A DNA stretch of 54,514 nucleotides from Planctomycetia bacterium. GTDB taxonomy: Bacteria; Planctomycetota; Brocadiia; Brocadiales; Brocadiaceae. Under the pieces are notes generated by a model. That model saw only the letters and a list, made by a program, of their open reading frames with translations. It had not been told where the DNA came from and did no database searches. Where the stretch lies: positions 1-54,514 of the forward strand of contig JABTVC010000005.1 in the NCBI GenBank assembly GCA_015075005.1, written 5' to 3'. Positions within the stretch are counted from its first letter, which is position 1; each line of letters begins with the position of its first letter. The position numbers and the translations under genes were made by a program. Below are positions 36,425 to 46,078 of this stretch, piece by piece.

Positions 36425-36990
36425 GGCGGCTTGGCGCGAGAAAAGAAAAGAATGTCTCACGCAAAGACGCAAAGATCGCAAAGTAAAAGTAAAAAACCCC
36501 CGCTGAGCAGGTGGCTTTGGGTTTACCCCTACAAGGGGATAAGTTTACCCTTTGGGATATCATTGCACAATTTGGAACTGATTTCTTTCTTATCTAGGAC
36601 TAAGGAGTTTATTCAAAATAACATGATTGCTGTGACATCAGGGCTAAAGCCCCGTTAGGACGTGTACTTATTAACCCCAGCCATAAGGCTGGGGTTAATA
36701 ACGGTCTTATCTGAATTGGGCTTTAGCCCTGATAAGTGGCTGATCTTCAAACCATTAAGATGTTCAAATTGTTTTGAATAGGCTCCTTAGCGCCCCTCGC
36801 GGCTCGGCGTGACCCCCTGCTACTCTTTCTTATACCTTTCCCTGTGCCTCCGTGCCTCTGTGGTGAACACTTTATTCCTGACCACAAATACCAGGGTCAA
36901 GGTGAGACACTCGGTTCACATTCTAAAAATGTCAAAATTATCTTTGAGAGACACTAAGGTAGGGCAACCGTCCCCGGTTGACATCACAAT
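36425..36990. other. Gene-free stretch between the introns
   Basis: It contains dispersed phrases (ACGCAAAGACGCAAAGATCG near 36461; CTCCGTGCCTCTGTGGTGAA near 36847) and one large palindrome listed separately. I see no credible gene. Confidence 0.5.
36637..36733. repeat. Nested palindrome, 97 bases
   Basis: The outer arms are ATCAGGGCTAAAGCCC and GGGCTTTAGCCCTGAT. Within them lies AACCCCAGCCATAAGGCTGGGGTT. The whole can fold into a two-tier hairpin. This architecture fits a miniature palindromic element. Confidence 0.88.
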
Positions 36991-36991
36991 A

Positions 36992-37009
36992 ACAAGCGGA
37001 AACGCTTGT
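36992..37009 (+). repeat. Hairpin at the insertion point of intron 2
   Basis: ACAAGCGGAAACGCTTGT has perfect six-base arms and a six-base loop, and ends five bases before the GTGCGCC that I take as the 5' end of the second intron. There is no T-tract next to it now, as expected if the intron had split hairpin from tract. Confidence 0.7.
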
Positions 37010-37013
37010 CCTG

Positions 37014-38820
37014 GTGCGCCTGCGCCAATGCCAGAGGGTGAAAGTCCCTTCAGGGAAAAAACTTTCCGCCCTGTAACCGACCGTAACCGCGTCGCCAGGA
37101 GATGAGGTGCGGGAGCAATTGGAGGTGAAAAAGCTCAGTCCGTGGATAACGAACCCGATCCGGCCTGTTGCAACGGTGAGCCTGCTAGGAATGGCGAAGC
37201 CCAGACCTTGAAAAAAAAAGCCCATCGTCGAGGGGTAGCGTAAGTCAAGACGACAGTGCAGCAACGGGCGGTTGAACCGACGGATGGCAGGAAGCACGTA
37301 TGAACCAGAACCAGGACAACTGATAGAGGAAGGATCCGTATCAGGAGTCAGAGCCTCCATAGGAGCCGAAGAAACATCGTAACGGATGTGGAACAAAGGG
37401 AGGCAGGAAGGTGGACCAGAAGACCTCAGAGAAGGAAGAAAGACCATCGGAAGAGAAAACCCTAAGCAAGATGGAGAAGTCCCAATCAGGGAAAGGTGGA
37501 GATGGACAGAACCCTGTATGGATCGAACGGATTCGACCTAACATTTTGGAGAAAGGAGTGAAAGAGGCAAATGGTTTTGTCCGTGGACAAGGCAAAATCA
37601 AGCGAGAACCTGAGAGCGTCATGGAGAAGGTGAGGAGTAACGGATACCGCGGAGTAGACCGACAGAGCATCGAGGCGTATGAGAAGGAAACGAAAAAGAA
37701 TCTTGTGGAATTAGAGAAGATACTCAGAGAGGGAGCTACAGGGCAAACCCGTCAAGAGGGTGTGGATACCGAAGATAGGAAGCCAAGAGAAGAGCCCATT
37801 AGGAACCCCCGTGGTCACCGATCGAACTGTGCAAACGGCGATGAGGAACGTAATAGAGCCGATATCTGAGAGAAGACATTTGCGGAACAGAGCCACGGCT
37901 TTCGGTCAGACGAGGATGTAAAGACGCGCCTGAGGCGAGTGGAAAAACCCTTGAAGAATGGATACCCATGGTAGTAGATGCAGACATCAAGAGCTACTTT
38001 GACAGTATTCCCCATGACAAGTTGATGGAAGAGGTGGAGTATCAGATAGCAGACGGAAGGATACTGAGACGATGAGAAGGGTATCTGAAGAGGGAACAAT
38101 GGACGGACCCAAAGAATGGAAGCAGAGAAGGGGACACCACAGGGGCAAAGTAATAAGTCCATTATTAGCGAACCTATATCTGAGTAAGATAGACCACGAA
38201 ATGGCAAGGCTGGGGCATGAGATGGTCAGGTATGCGGATGATAGCGTTATCCCATGCAGAAATGAAGAAGAAGCAAAGAGGGCATTGAAGAAATGAAGGA
38301 ATGCTCAGCAAGAGGGCTGACACCGCATCCAGACAAGACCAAAAATAGTAGATGCAACCCAAGAGGGAGGATTTGACTTCTGGGGCACCACTTTGAACGA
38401 GGGATGAGATGGCCACGCAAAAAGAGTATGGATAAGCTCAAAGAAGCAATCCGCCACAAGACGAGACGAACATCAGGAGAGAGCATGAAATGTATAACAG
38501 GAGAACTCAACAAAAGTCTCAGAGGCTGGTATGAATACTTTAAACACAGCCACAAAACGACATTTCCAAGAATAGACCGTTGGATACGAATGAGACTGAG
38601 GAGCATCCTGAGAAAGCGTCGGGGAGGGAAAGGAAGAGGCCGAGGTGCAGACCATCAGAGATGGCCAAATGCGTACTTTGCTAATCTTGGGTTGTTCACA
38701 TTAACCACAGCCCATGCATTAGTCTGTCAATCCCGAAGGGTAACCACCGACTGGAGAGCTGTATGCGGAGACCCGCCCGTACGGTTCGGAGGGAGGAGAA
38801 AGCCTTTCCTACCCCTATCC
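37014..38820 (+). mobile_element. Group II intron 2, decayed
   Basis: It starts GTGCGCCTGCGCCAATGCCA and contains GAGGGTGAAAGTCCC. The 3' end has domain V at 38756-38787 (GAGCTGTATGCGGAGACCCG and CGTACGGTTC) and CCTACCCC near 38809. Domain V seems one or two bases short. The internal reverse transcriptase has several frameshifts. It lies about 590 bases from the first intron and is clearly of a different lineage. Confidence 0.85.
37411..38720 (+). pseudogene. Reverse transcriptase/maturase of intron 2, frameshifted
   Basis: Pieces in successive frames give RSNGYRGVDRQSIEAYEKET, then VWIPKIGSQEKSPLGTPVVT, VVDADIKSYFDSIPHDKLME, VISPLLANLYLSKIDHEMAR with VRYADDSVI, and finally CITGELNKSLRGWYEYFKHS (maturase domain). 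All RT blocks are recognisable, but at least five indels separate them. Translation of a full enzyme is not possible, so any mobility would need a protein from elsewhere. Confidence 0.9.
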
Positions 38821-38852
38821 GATAAGAAAGATTTGGTTGAGACTTGGCCGCG

Positions 38853-39269
38853 TTAGGGAATTCTGACAAACCCAGCCGTCAAAAAATGCTTGTCAAAACA
38901 GAATGCCTTTTCAATCCGCTGTATCCTCATTATTGCAAAACTAACCGCGTCAGTATAACTGAAATCCTGGTCAGTGTACTTCATCAAAATATCTCTTGCA
39001 TCAGACTCTATCTCTTCATTCGAATAGATCTTCAAAATCCTTGGACTCGCATGTACCTTCTCCAAAAAGCTCATGGCAGCCGTATGCCCCAATGCATGCA
39101 AAATAAGCACATAGGATTCCGCCACAACGAGATTGCTTGTGACTAATCTCCTGCATGACTTCAAGAGCGAAGGATATACCGAAACAGCACGCCTATGACA
39201 GTCGTCGTCTCTGTCGGCAAGTGCAATCCATGCTCCGGTATCGATAAAGATGTTTTCCTGTGATTTCAT
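38853..39269 (-). CDS. PIN-domain toxin
   Basis: The 138 residues show the VapC-like strand ENIFIDTGAWIALADRDDDC, then VTSNLVVAESYVLILHALGH, FSYTDAVSFAIMRI and AFCFDKHFLTAGF with the acidic PIN residues. Its start overlaps the antitoxin stop by four bases. Confidence 0.9.
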   Translation of the reverse strand: MKSQENIFIDTGAWIALADRDDDCHRRAVSVYPSLLKSCRRLVTSNLVVAESYVLILHALGHTAAMSFLEKVHASPRILKIYSNEEIESDARDILMKYTDQDFSYTDAVSFAIMRIQRIEKAFCFDKHFLTAGFVRIP

Positions 39270-39523
39270 TTTTTCCTTGTGGTGGTATGTTTCATGAGAT
39301 ATCGGTCGTGCTGTTCAGCCATGTCCCCTTTCCCTGAACCTCCCATCCCCATCAGCTCCATCGCAGGATCTTCTTCCACAGGAATTTCTCTCAACATCTT
39401 TTCAATACTCTCTCTGATGATTGCCGCTTTTGATATGCCACGCCTTCTGGATAATGCATCCAGAAGAGTGTCTTGCCCCACATCAATATATATCTGAATT
39501 GGTTTCTTTTTTAATGTTTTCAT
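39266..39523 (-). CDS. Ribbon-helix-helix antitoxin
   Basis: The ATG at 39523 gives MKTLKKKPIQIYIDVGQDTL, then LLDALSRRRGISKAAIIRES, the RHH strand and helices, and a flexible C-terminal end. An in-frame ATG 12 bases upstream is possible. Pair order and overlap are the same as for the PIN pair at 25607. Confidence 0.85.
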   Translation of the reverse strand: MKTLKKKPIQIYIDVGQDTLLDALSRRRGISKAAIIRESIEKMLREIPVEEDPAMELMGMGGSGKGDMAEQHDRYLMKHTTTRKK

Positions 39524-39671
39524 GCACCTAAACATACATCACATTATTGCACTTGTCAATAATAAATAGCATTTTCATATACATCTTATTTATATCATTC
39601 TTTATCCTTATATCACCTTCCTATCTTCTTAACTTCGCAACCCCTCTCAGCCTTCTAACTGATCACATTTT

Positions 39672-39802
39672 ACCGTTTACCTGTGCCCAGCCGGTAATGC
39701 CTGGCTTCACATCATGCCGGCGAAACTGCTCCTTTGAATACAAAGAGAGATACTCTATCAAAAGCGGTCGCGGTCCTACAAGGCTCATCTCTCCTTTGAG
39801 GT
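39672..39802 (-). pseudogene. Sugar transferase fragment
   Basis: About 130 bases encode [20 protein letters not shown] and [19 protein letters not shown] on the minus strand, the catalytic end of the transferase at 40617, with about 10 percent substitutions. Both flanks are unrelated. It is a separate, older copy. Confidence 0.85.
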
Positions 39803-39852
39803 TACAATCATATTCTCGGACTGGCTGTTAATGGGTGACCCCATACGCCCCC

Positions 39853-40113
39853 CTAAGTAGCCTCGTAAACAACAATTCCCTTTTCAGCTATTTCTCCGGC
39901 TATATCAAAATAGTCCGCTTTTTTTAATTCCTCTTCTGTAAAACCAATCGGGTTGATATCAACAGAGCTTTTTACCCGCCTTGCGTTTGTTGTATATCTT
40001 TTCATTAAATCGATCTTTTTTATATCTTGCTTTGATGACATAAGCCAAAATTTCACAACCCTGTCTGTATCTTTGGTCATATAATGTCTTCCCTCGCGTA
40101 CACTGCCAGACAA
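39853..40113 (-). CDS. Small protein, possibly a HEPN/MNT fusion remnant
   Basis: After an ATG at 40080, TKDTDRVVKFWLMSSKQDIK looks like the beginning of a HEPN domain. From about residue 50, SSVDINPIGFTEEELKKADY and IAEKGIVVYEAT look like the end of a minimal nucleotidyltransferase. The two partners of HEPN-MNT TA systems are normally separate, so this could be a deletion fusion. I am not certain of either match. Confidence 0.4.
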   Translation of the reverse strand: MSGSVREGRHYMTKDTDRVVKFWLMSSKQDIKKIDLMKRYTTNARRVKSSVDINPIGFTEEELKKADYFDIAGEIAEKGIVVYEAT

Positions 40114-40251
40114 ATACGCCTATTCTTGGCGGAAAAATCTATTGTCAAGGGGAAAAAACCCTGATTTGATTCGTAAGTGAGTATCTTTTTCTTCTGGAGA
40201 AAAGTTTTTCGGTAACCCAAAAACCGGTATTCGCTATCAGATCATTAACTA

Positions 40252-40497
40252 TCATATCTTGCCCATCTCACGCAACGTCCTTAAATCTGCCTCGAATTCT
40301 GCTACATCATAGTGTACCGGAATCTTGCGACTTGCCAGGAGATGCTGGAACTGTAGCTGGCTCATCCCTGCCAGCCAGCTCGCCTGTCCTATGGTAATTT
40401 TATCTTTCTGGAAGAGCAAAACAGCCAATTCCTGCTTTACTTCCTCCGCAGACATGTGAGTGGCCTGCAGTATCTCATCAGGAATGACAATCTCCAT
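40252..40497 (-). CDS. UPF0175 family protein, probable antitoxin
   Basis: The 81 residues read IVIPDEILQATHMSAEEVKQ, then ELAVLLFQKDKITIGQASWL and AGMSQLQFQHLLASRKIPVH, the UPF0175 helix-turn-helix. These are usually coupled with a PIN or DUF3368 toxin gene, which is not next to it here. A second UPF0175 gene, with its toxin, is at 49989. Confidence 0.88.
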   Translation of the reverse strand: MEIVIPDEILQATHMSAEEVKQELAVLLFQKDKITIGQASWLAGMSQLQFQHLLASRKIPVHYDVAEFEADLRTLREMGKI

Positions 40498-40616
40498 TTC
40501 ATTTCCCTCCTTGCATCACCATTCAGGGATTTGAATAATTACTACTAATAGGATAACATAATCAAGCTTTTAAACTCAAGTGGCAAGCAGGAGCAACCCT
40601 TTCTCACTGTATCTGT

Positions 40617-41207
40617 TCACCTCTTCCCCGTAAACTTCTCCATCGTTGCCTGTCCGGCCTGGCTGATTCCATCTCGTTTCAACACCTTGATAAAAGTCAT
40701 CCAGAGAATCTTTATATCAAGCCAGAACGACTGATTATCAACATACCATACATCGAACTTAAATTTATCCTCCCAACTGATGGCGTTGCGGCCGTTTACC
40801 TGTGCCCAGCCGGTAATACCTGGCTTTACCTCGTGCCGGCGAAACTGCTCCGCTGAATACAAGGGGAGATATTCCATCAGGAGCGGTCGCGGTCCGACGA
40901 GGCTCATCTCTCCTTTGAGGACGTTGATGAGTTCGGGCAATTCGTCCAGACTGGTGCTCCGGAGGAATCTGCCGAAGCTCGTCAGCCGTTGGTCATCAGG
41001 GAGCAGGTTGCCGTCAGCGTATCGCTTGTTGGTCATCGTGCGGAACTTGTACATAAAAAATGGCGTTCCATGCATACCAGGACGCTGCTGACAAAAGAAG
41101 ACCGGAGCGCCATGACTGATCCCCACCAACAGGGCTAGGACTAGCAAAACAGGCCAAATCAGCAAGCAACCGGCCCCCGTTGCAACCAAATCAAACAATC
41201 GCTTCAT
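40617..41207 (-). CDS. Initiating sugar transferase, intact copy
   Basis: The 196 residues start [20 protein letters not shown] with a single membrane-embedded helical hairpin, followed by [52 protein letters not shown] and [19 protein letters not shown]. This is the complete bac_transf enzyme that moves a sugar-1-phosphate onto undecaprenyl phosphate. It is the only complete one in the window, and its start overlaps the end of the glycosyltransferase upstream. Confidence 0.95.
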   Translation of the reverse strand: MKRLFDLVATGAGCLLIWPVLLVLALLVGISHGAPVFFCQQRPGMHGTPFFMYKFRTMTNKRYADGNLLPDDQRLTSFGRFLRSTSLDELPELINVLKGEMSLVGPRPLLMEYLPLYSAEQFRRHEVKPGITGWAQVNGRNAISWEDKFKFDVWYVDNQSFWLDIKILWMTFIKVLKRDGISQAGQATMEKFTGKR

Positions 41208-41630
41208 ATCCGCCTCATTATTCGCAGCATATCATCGTTGACCTTGTTTACATCGAACCGTTCTTCCGCAATCTCGCGGCTGCGCTTGCCCATTTTTTCT
41301 ATGAGTTCAGGGTGCAGAATAAACTGTTCCATTGCATGTGCAAGTGCCGGTGCATCTTTGACCAGCACCAGAAATCCGTTATCGCCATCCACAACCGTTT
41401 CACGGCAGCCTGGCGCATCAGTCATCACAATGGGCCGTCCCATAGCCATAGCCTCTAACACGGTACGTGGCGTGCCTTCTCTGTAAGAGGGTAGAACATA
41501 TACCGAAGACGCAGTAATTGCAGGGCGAACATCGTCTAGCCTGACAAGGTAGTCAATGATACCATCGGCAATCCATAAATTCAGGTCTTTTTTTTAATGG
41601 AATCAGGATTCTCATCAATCCATCCCTTTG
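41204..41630 (-). pseudogene. Family 4 glycosyltransferase, C-terminal part
   Basis: The frame with VYVLPSYREGTPRTVLEAMA, then MGRPIVMTDAPGCRETVVDG, is the conserved donor-binding end of GT4 enzymes. Upstream, LNLWIADGIIDYLVRLDDVR continues it, and one A more in the A-run near 41590 would extend it to KGWIDENPDSIKK. There the sequence stops at the junction with the gene at 41639, so the N-terminal two thirds are missing. Confidence 0.85.
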
Positions 41631-41638
41631 TCCCCTGC

Positions 41639-42028
41639 TCAGCTTCCCTGTGCGGAGATCCCCGATTTTCGCAAGAACCGTCCTTCGGGATCCATTTCAT
41701 ACCCCGCTGGTGGTTCCTTTTCCTTCTCCCTGTCCCAGAAGCCTGACACGATGGTTCCGTCTTCGGTCAATGGGGTATAGGTTTGCCATTCATATGCATC
41801 CACAGCATGATTCAGGTTCGTGCCAATAATCTCAGGTAGTATATAATCTGCAATCGGCTTTAACCGCTCCCCAGTATCTGCTTTCTTATATGCATGAAAT
41901 CCCAGTAAATCCGCCACAGCCACAAAATCCTCGGTCCGGAATTCGTTCAGCTTAACCCGAAACAACTCCTTGATCTTGTGAGCCAATTCAGCCCATATTT
42001 CTTTATTTGTCATAACACAACTCCCCAT
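41639..42028 (-). CDS. Hypothetical protein
   Basis: The 129 residues include TNKEIWAELAHKIKELFRVK, then LLGFHAYKKADTGERLKPIA and WDREKEKEPPAGYEMDPEGR. The likely start is the Met before TNKEIW (residue 6). No signal peptide or membrane helix is present. I do not recognise the family. It separates the truncated GT4 from the repeat region. Confidence 0.5.
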   Translation of the reverse strand: MGSCVMTNKEIWAELAHKIKELFRVKLNEFRTEDFVAVADLLGFHAYKKADTGERLKPIADYILPEIIGTNLNHAVDAYEWQTYTPLTEDGTIVSGFWDREKEKEPPAGYEMDPEGRFLRKSGISAQGS

Positions 42029-42359
42029 ATAGTATAAAATCTGGTGCTCAAAGCAATTCCTGGATAATTTGTAAAGATTTTGATAATCACAGAGAAGGCT
42101 CCTTCAGAATTCGATACCGAAAATTGTATCATAACGGCATCGGGAAATAAACGGTTAAAGCTGTTGAGAAGGGGGGGCGGATGCAGTGAACTCTTGAACC
42201 CCGCATCATGTCTTTCGCTGTGCCCTCTGCGCCTGGTAAACGCTTGGCAGGGCCAAGGAATGGCGAGTTGCATTAGGTATCCCCCTGGCTGTTTCCGCCG
42301 TTTCTAACTTTGTGCCCGTTTAGGTTCTCCATAGTACTTTTCCATCCCCTGCCATCCAG

Positions 42360-42860
42360 GCTATACTAAACGGGTTCATTCATTGTGATTTATTAAAAAT
42401 ATGAAAACAAGAACCCCGAAGGGGTAAAATGATTATAGATGAAAAAACCGAAAACAACACCCAATCCCAAGGGGATGACATAATGGACACGCCGGGCATT
42501 TCACGGAAAAACGACCATATCACCCCTTCGGGGTTTATCGTCGGGGTTTTATGCTATCGTCTATAATCATTTCATCCCTACGGGATTCATAGCGCTTTCA
42601 TTGAATAGTATTAATCTATCGTTAGGAATTTCAAAATAAAATCACAATCTATTAACCTTCTCAGTATACACGGCTCCGGCTTTTACCATAACGGGACTTT
42701 CACCCGCTAGAAAGCAGTACCCTTCCCTGGGCACGCCACTAATCAATGGATGACCCCATGTCTACCATAGGTTTCCCGCTAAAGGGTTTTGTAATCAACA
42801 GGAATTATTCCTGGCATTATGTCAATGCAATTACTGATTTCTCAAAACTTATACCTCTCA
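42360..42860. repeat. Long repeat block, copy A, with palindromes
   Basis: This block recurs at 45493-45963. Shared phrases are TATACTAAACGGGTTCATTC, CATTGAATAGTATTAATCTA and TTACTGATTTCTCAAAACTT. Inside are ACCCCGAAGGGGT-type palindromes (42411, 42520) and ATGATTATAGA / TCTATAATCAT arms (42428 and 42552), together a stem of about 120 bases with a loop. Both copies lie just downstream (in minus-strand terms) of a sugar transferase copy. Confidence 0.85.
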
Positions 42861-42968
42861 ACTGTCTTCAATGCGTTATCCCTTCATACCTCGCATCTTC
42901 CCAACTTCCCAACTTCTCACCTTTTAACTTCGCGCCTTTGCGTGAGCTTGCTTTTGATGTTTAGTGCG

Positions 42969-43516
42969 TTACCCCTCACTTTTGACCACCTTGAGCGCAG
43001 TAAGAAGAATGATCTTGAGATCGAAGAAAAGGATCTATTCATCATGTAGTACTCGTCATACCCGACTTTAACAGGTATAGGTAGCTCGTCCCTGCCGTTT
43101 ATCTGAGCCCAGCCGGTAAGGCCGGGGAAAGAACATGAATTCCTTTTTGTCCTGAATTCAACGAGATCAACTTGATTGAATAACGCTGGCCGGGGGCACA
43201 CAAAACTCATGTCACCTTTCAGAATGCTAAAAAGCTGGGGTAATTCATCAAGACTCGATTTGCGCAGGAACTTCCCGACAGGAGTCAGGTATCGGTCTGG
43301 ATTGGTAAGGAGATGAGTAGCCACTGCCGGGGTATTGATTTTCATGGTACGAAATTTAGGCATCTTGAAAATAGTATTGCCCTTCCCCACTCTATCAGGC
43401 CAGTACAACACCGGCCCCCGGGAAGTTGCCTTCACCAGCAGGGCAATAATCAGCATGGGAAAGCCCCATATTCCCAGGGGAAACAATGATACGGTAAAAT
43501 CAAATAATCTTTTCAT
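42969..43516 (-). pseudogene. Sugar transferase (second subtype), one frameshift near the end
   Basis: The ATG at 43516 gives MKRLFDFTVSLFPLGIWGFP, then [40 protein letters not shown] and [20 protein letters not shown]. Compared with the copy at 47490, one T is missing from the run near 43038, so the last 20 residues (expected FDLKIILLTALKVVKSEG) lie in another frame and end at 42969. Whether this is an error or decay is open. Confidence 0.88.
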
Positions 43517-43611
43517 ATTGTTAATAACGGAGGATGGGATACCGGAGACAGAAGACCGGAGGGGCATTTCCTGTTTCCTGCCTCCCGTCTCTTGCGTCGA
43601 AACCCCCAAAT

Positions 43612-43737
43612 TCAAAATCGCTCTCTCCTGACCTTTATCAAATTATAAAGCATGGCAGAAATCTTTCGTGTTGATTCCAACAACTTGTCGCCAATCGTTT
43701 TATCAAAAAACCCTATTTCTATGGCCAGATAAATCTG
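43612..43737 (-). pseudogene. Four-helix-bundle protein, C-terminal fragment
   Basis: The final 41 residues (TQIYLAIEIGFFDKTIGDKL, then STRKISAMLYNLIKVRRERF) are identical to the end of the complete gene at 48138. The rest is replaced by epimerase sequence at 43738. The DNA copy shares the same flank on the right side of the sugar transferase. Confidence 0.9.
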
Positions 43738-44043
43738 AGTCCTTTCCAGTTTCTGAGGCTATATGCAGGACAACCTGTTCAGCCTCAAATTTTGACAACG
43801 TATATGGAGTGTAGGGGCGTGGCTTGTCTTCCTCAGTAAAAGGCTGATCATGGGTTATGTTGCCATTTACGCCAATCGAGCTCAAAAAGACAAAACGCCG
43901 CACACCTGCTTTTGCTGCCATTTGTGCCAGACGCTTTGTCCCGGCCACATTCACATATCGAAATGCCGCCAGCGGATCTGCGTCAGTCGTTCGCACAGTC
44001 TCCGGCCTACGAATCCCGTTGCACCAGTGACCAAGACCTTCAA
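43738..44043 (-). pseudogene. NAD-dependent epimerase (extended SDR), deletion remnant
   Basis: The start LKVLVTGATGFVGRRLCERL is the SDR nucleotide-binding loop. After an internal deletion and a frame change the sequence goes on with YVNVAGTKRLAQMAAKAGVR, FVFLSSIGVNGNITHDQPFT and YTPYTLSKFEAEQVV, which includes the YxxxK active site. It then runs into the four-helix-bundle fragment. The C-terminal domain is missing. Confidence 0.88.
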
Positions 44044-44147
44044 GAAACGACCTCCTATCCTAAGGTTATTGATATCACGCCAGTTTTCTCTGATATTCAT
44101 TAATTTGAGGCGTGCGCCAGCAATAAGGTCGATGGTTCTCATAGCCA

Positions 44148-45328
44148 TCATACCGGCTTCCATTGCTGCGTTGCCAGGCATCCAGCCGGCACCGCTGTAA
44201 TACCTTCCGACAACGGCCAAGGCTCGCCCTCGCCGTGGCAAACGACATACAGTTGATCCAACTCCAGCACTTCCCGGCATGAACGCATCGAGTGCGTCAC
44301 CTTGGGTGATTGCGTCAACTTGATTTCAAAACCCAGGCGACGCCCGTTGCGATGGATCAACAAATCCAGTTCGGCGCCGGTATGCACGCTCCAAAAAAAC
44401 ACCTCCCCGCGCTGTGCGGCGGTGCGGTGAATGATTTCATGCAATATGAACCCTTCCCATGACGCACCGCACTTGGGATGAGCCAGCAAGTCATCCAGGC
44501 CACCTATGCCCAACAGGTGGTGCAATATGCCGGTGTCGGCCAGATACACCTTGGGGGATTTCACCTCTCGTTTGCCAAGGTTGGTATGCCAGGGCGGCAG
44601 GCGAAAAGCCATAAAGCGTACCCTCCAGGATATCCAGGTAGCGCGACACAGTTTTCGTCGCTTACACCCAACGCACGCGCCAGCTCACTTCCATTCCAGG
44701 TTTGTCCGTGATAGTGGGCGAGCATGGTCCAGAATCGACGCAAGGTAATTGCGGGAAGGTTGATACCCAGTTGTGGCAGATCGCGTTCGAGATAGGTGCA
44801 TATGAAAGCGTCACGCCATTCGCGACTTCCAGCCAGATCGGTCGCCAGCAATGAGCGAGGGAACCCCCCACGCAACCAGCGAGTATCGATCCAGTCAGAG
44901 CCTGACTCAACCGATGCAATTTCGTCCAGTGCCAAACCGTCGAGTTCATGAAACACAACCCGGCCAGCCAGCGTTTCCGCCGTGTGGCGGAGCAATTCCG
45001 GTGCGGCACTGCCGAGAATCAGAAAACGGGCTGGGGTATCAGGGCGATCAGCCAATACGCGCAAAAGCGAGAAAAGATCTGGCCGCGTCTGTATCTCATC
45101 CAACACCACCAAACCTGTGAGTGGCCGCAACACAAAGGCCGGGTCAGCCAGACGAGCCTGATCATCCGGATCTTCCAAATCAAAATGTCGCACCGGTCCA
45201 TCCCACTGTGCAGCCAACTGTCTTGCCAGCGTCGTTTTTCCGACCTGTCTGGGGCCGAGCATGGCCACAACCGGAAAGTTGGCCAATCTGTGGGCAAGCT
45301 GATCAAGATGAGTTGAGCGCGGGATCAT
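44148..45328 (-). pseudogene. AAA ATPase of the DUF4143 type, two frameshifts
   Basis: The N-terminal part has the P-loop AMLGPRQVGKTTLARQLA and the Walker B VVLDEIQTRPDLF, and then LILGSAAPELLRHTAETLAG. Near 44660 the frame shifts to TKTVSRYLDILEGTL and then at about 44612 to FRLPPWHTNLGKREVKSPKV, followed by the DUF4143 nuclease-like end (TGAELDLLIHRNGRRLGFEI). Both shifts are single-base. Its GC content is visibly higher than that of neighbouring genes, which suggests another origin. Function is unknown. Confidence 0.87.
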
Positions 45329-45492
45329 AGCGTACTAATAATACCATGAAATATCGGAATAATACTACTAAATTTCATGGTGCACGCACGCAAATAATGG
45401 ACTACTGAAATAGATGAGGGAAATCTGCTTAACTTTCTGACCTCTATCAGCATGAATAAGCCGTGTTTTGGTATCTGACCCTATTGATTCTA

Positions 45493-45963
45493 TCTATACT
45501 AAACGGGTTCATTCATTGGGATTTATTAAAAATACATTAACCCTGTCAGGGTTTAAAACCCTGACAGGGTTAACTCACGAATTTCGTGCTTCGGGTTTTG
45601 TCTTTTCCGACTTGTTCGGGTTAGGGGTTTATCGTCGGGGTTTTATGCTATCGTCTATAATCATTTCATCCCCACGGGATTCATAGCGCTTTCATTGAAT
45701 AGTATTAATCTATCGTTAGAATTTCAAAATAAAATCACAATCTATTAACCTTCTCAGTATACATGGCCCTGGCTTTTACCATGACGGACTTTCACCCGCT
45801 AAAAAGCAGTACCCTTCCCTGGGCACGCCACTAATCAATAGGTGACCCCATGTCTACCATAGGTTTCCGCAAAAGGGTTTTGTAATCAACAGGAATTATT
45901 CCTGGCATTATGTCAATGAAATTACTGATTTCTCAAAACTTATACCTCTCAACTGCCTTCAAT
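45493..45963. repeat. Long repeat block, copy B
   Basis: This is the second copy of the block at 42360-42860, with several small deletions. It contains an additional palindrome at 45539-45574 (AACCCTGTCAGGGTTTAAAA followed by its inverse ending CCTGACAGGGTT). It leads directly into a sugar transferase scrap. Confidence 0.85.
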
Positions 45964-45966
45964 GCG

Positions 45967-46072
45967 TTACCCCTCGCTTCTGACCACCTCGAGCGCAGGA
46001 AGAAGCATGATCTTGAGATCGAAAAAGGATTGATTCATCATGTAGTACTCGTCATATTCGACCTTTACGGGA
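45967..46072 (-). pseudogene. Sugar transferase, C-terminal scrap
   Basis: The 35 residues IPVKVEYDEYYMMNQSFFDL, KIMLLPALEVVRSEG are the end of the second subtype of sugar transferase (compare 42969 and 47490). All the rest is absent and the AAA ATPase gene follows. Confidence 0.85.
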
Positions 46073-46078
46073 TTTATT

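Noticed and set aside
36938..37670. Long minus-strand frames over the 5' part of intron 2
   Set aside because: They are opposite to structured intron RNA and the RT remnant, and their translation is low-complexity.
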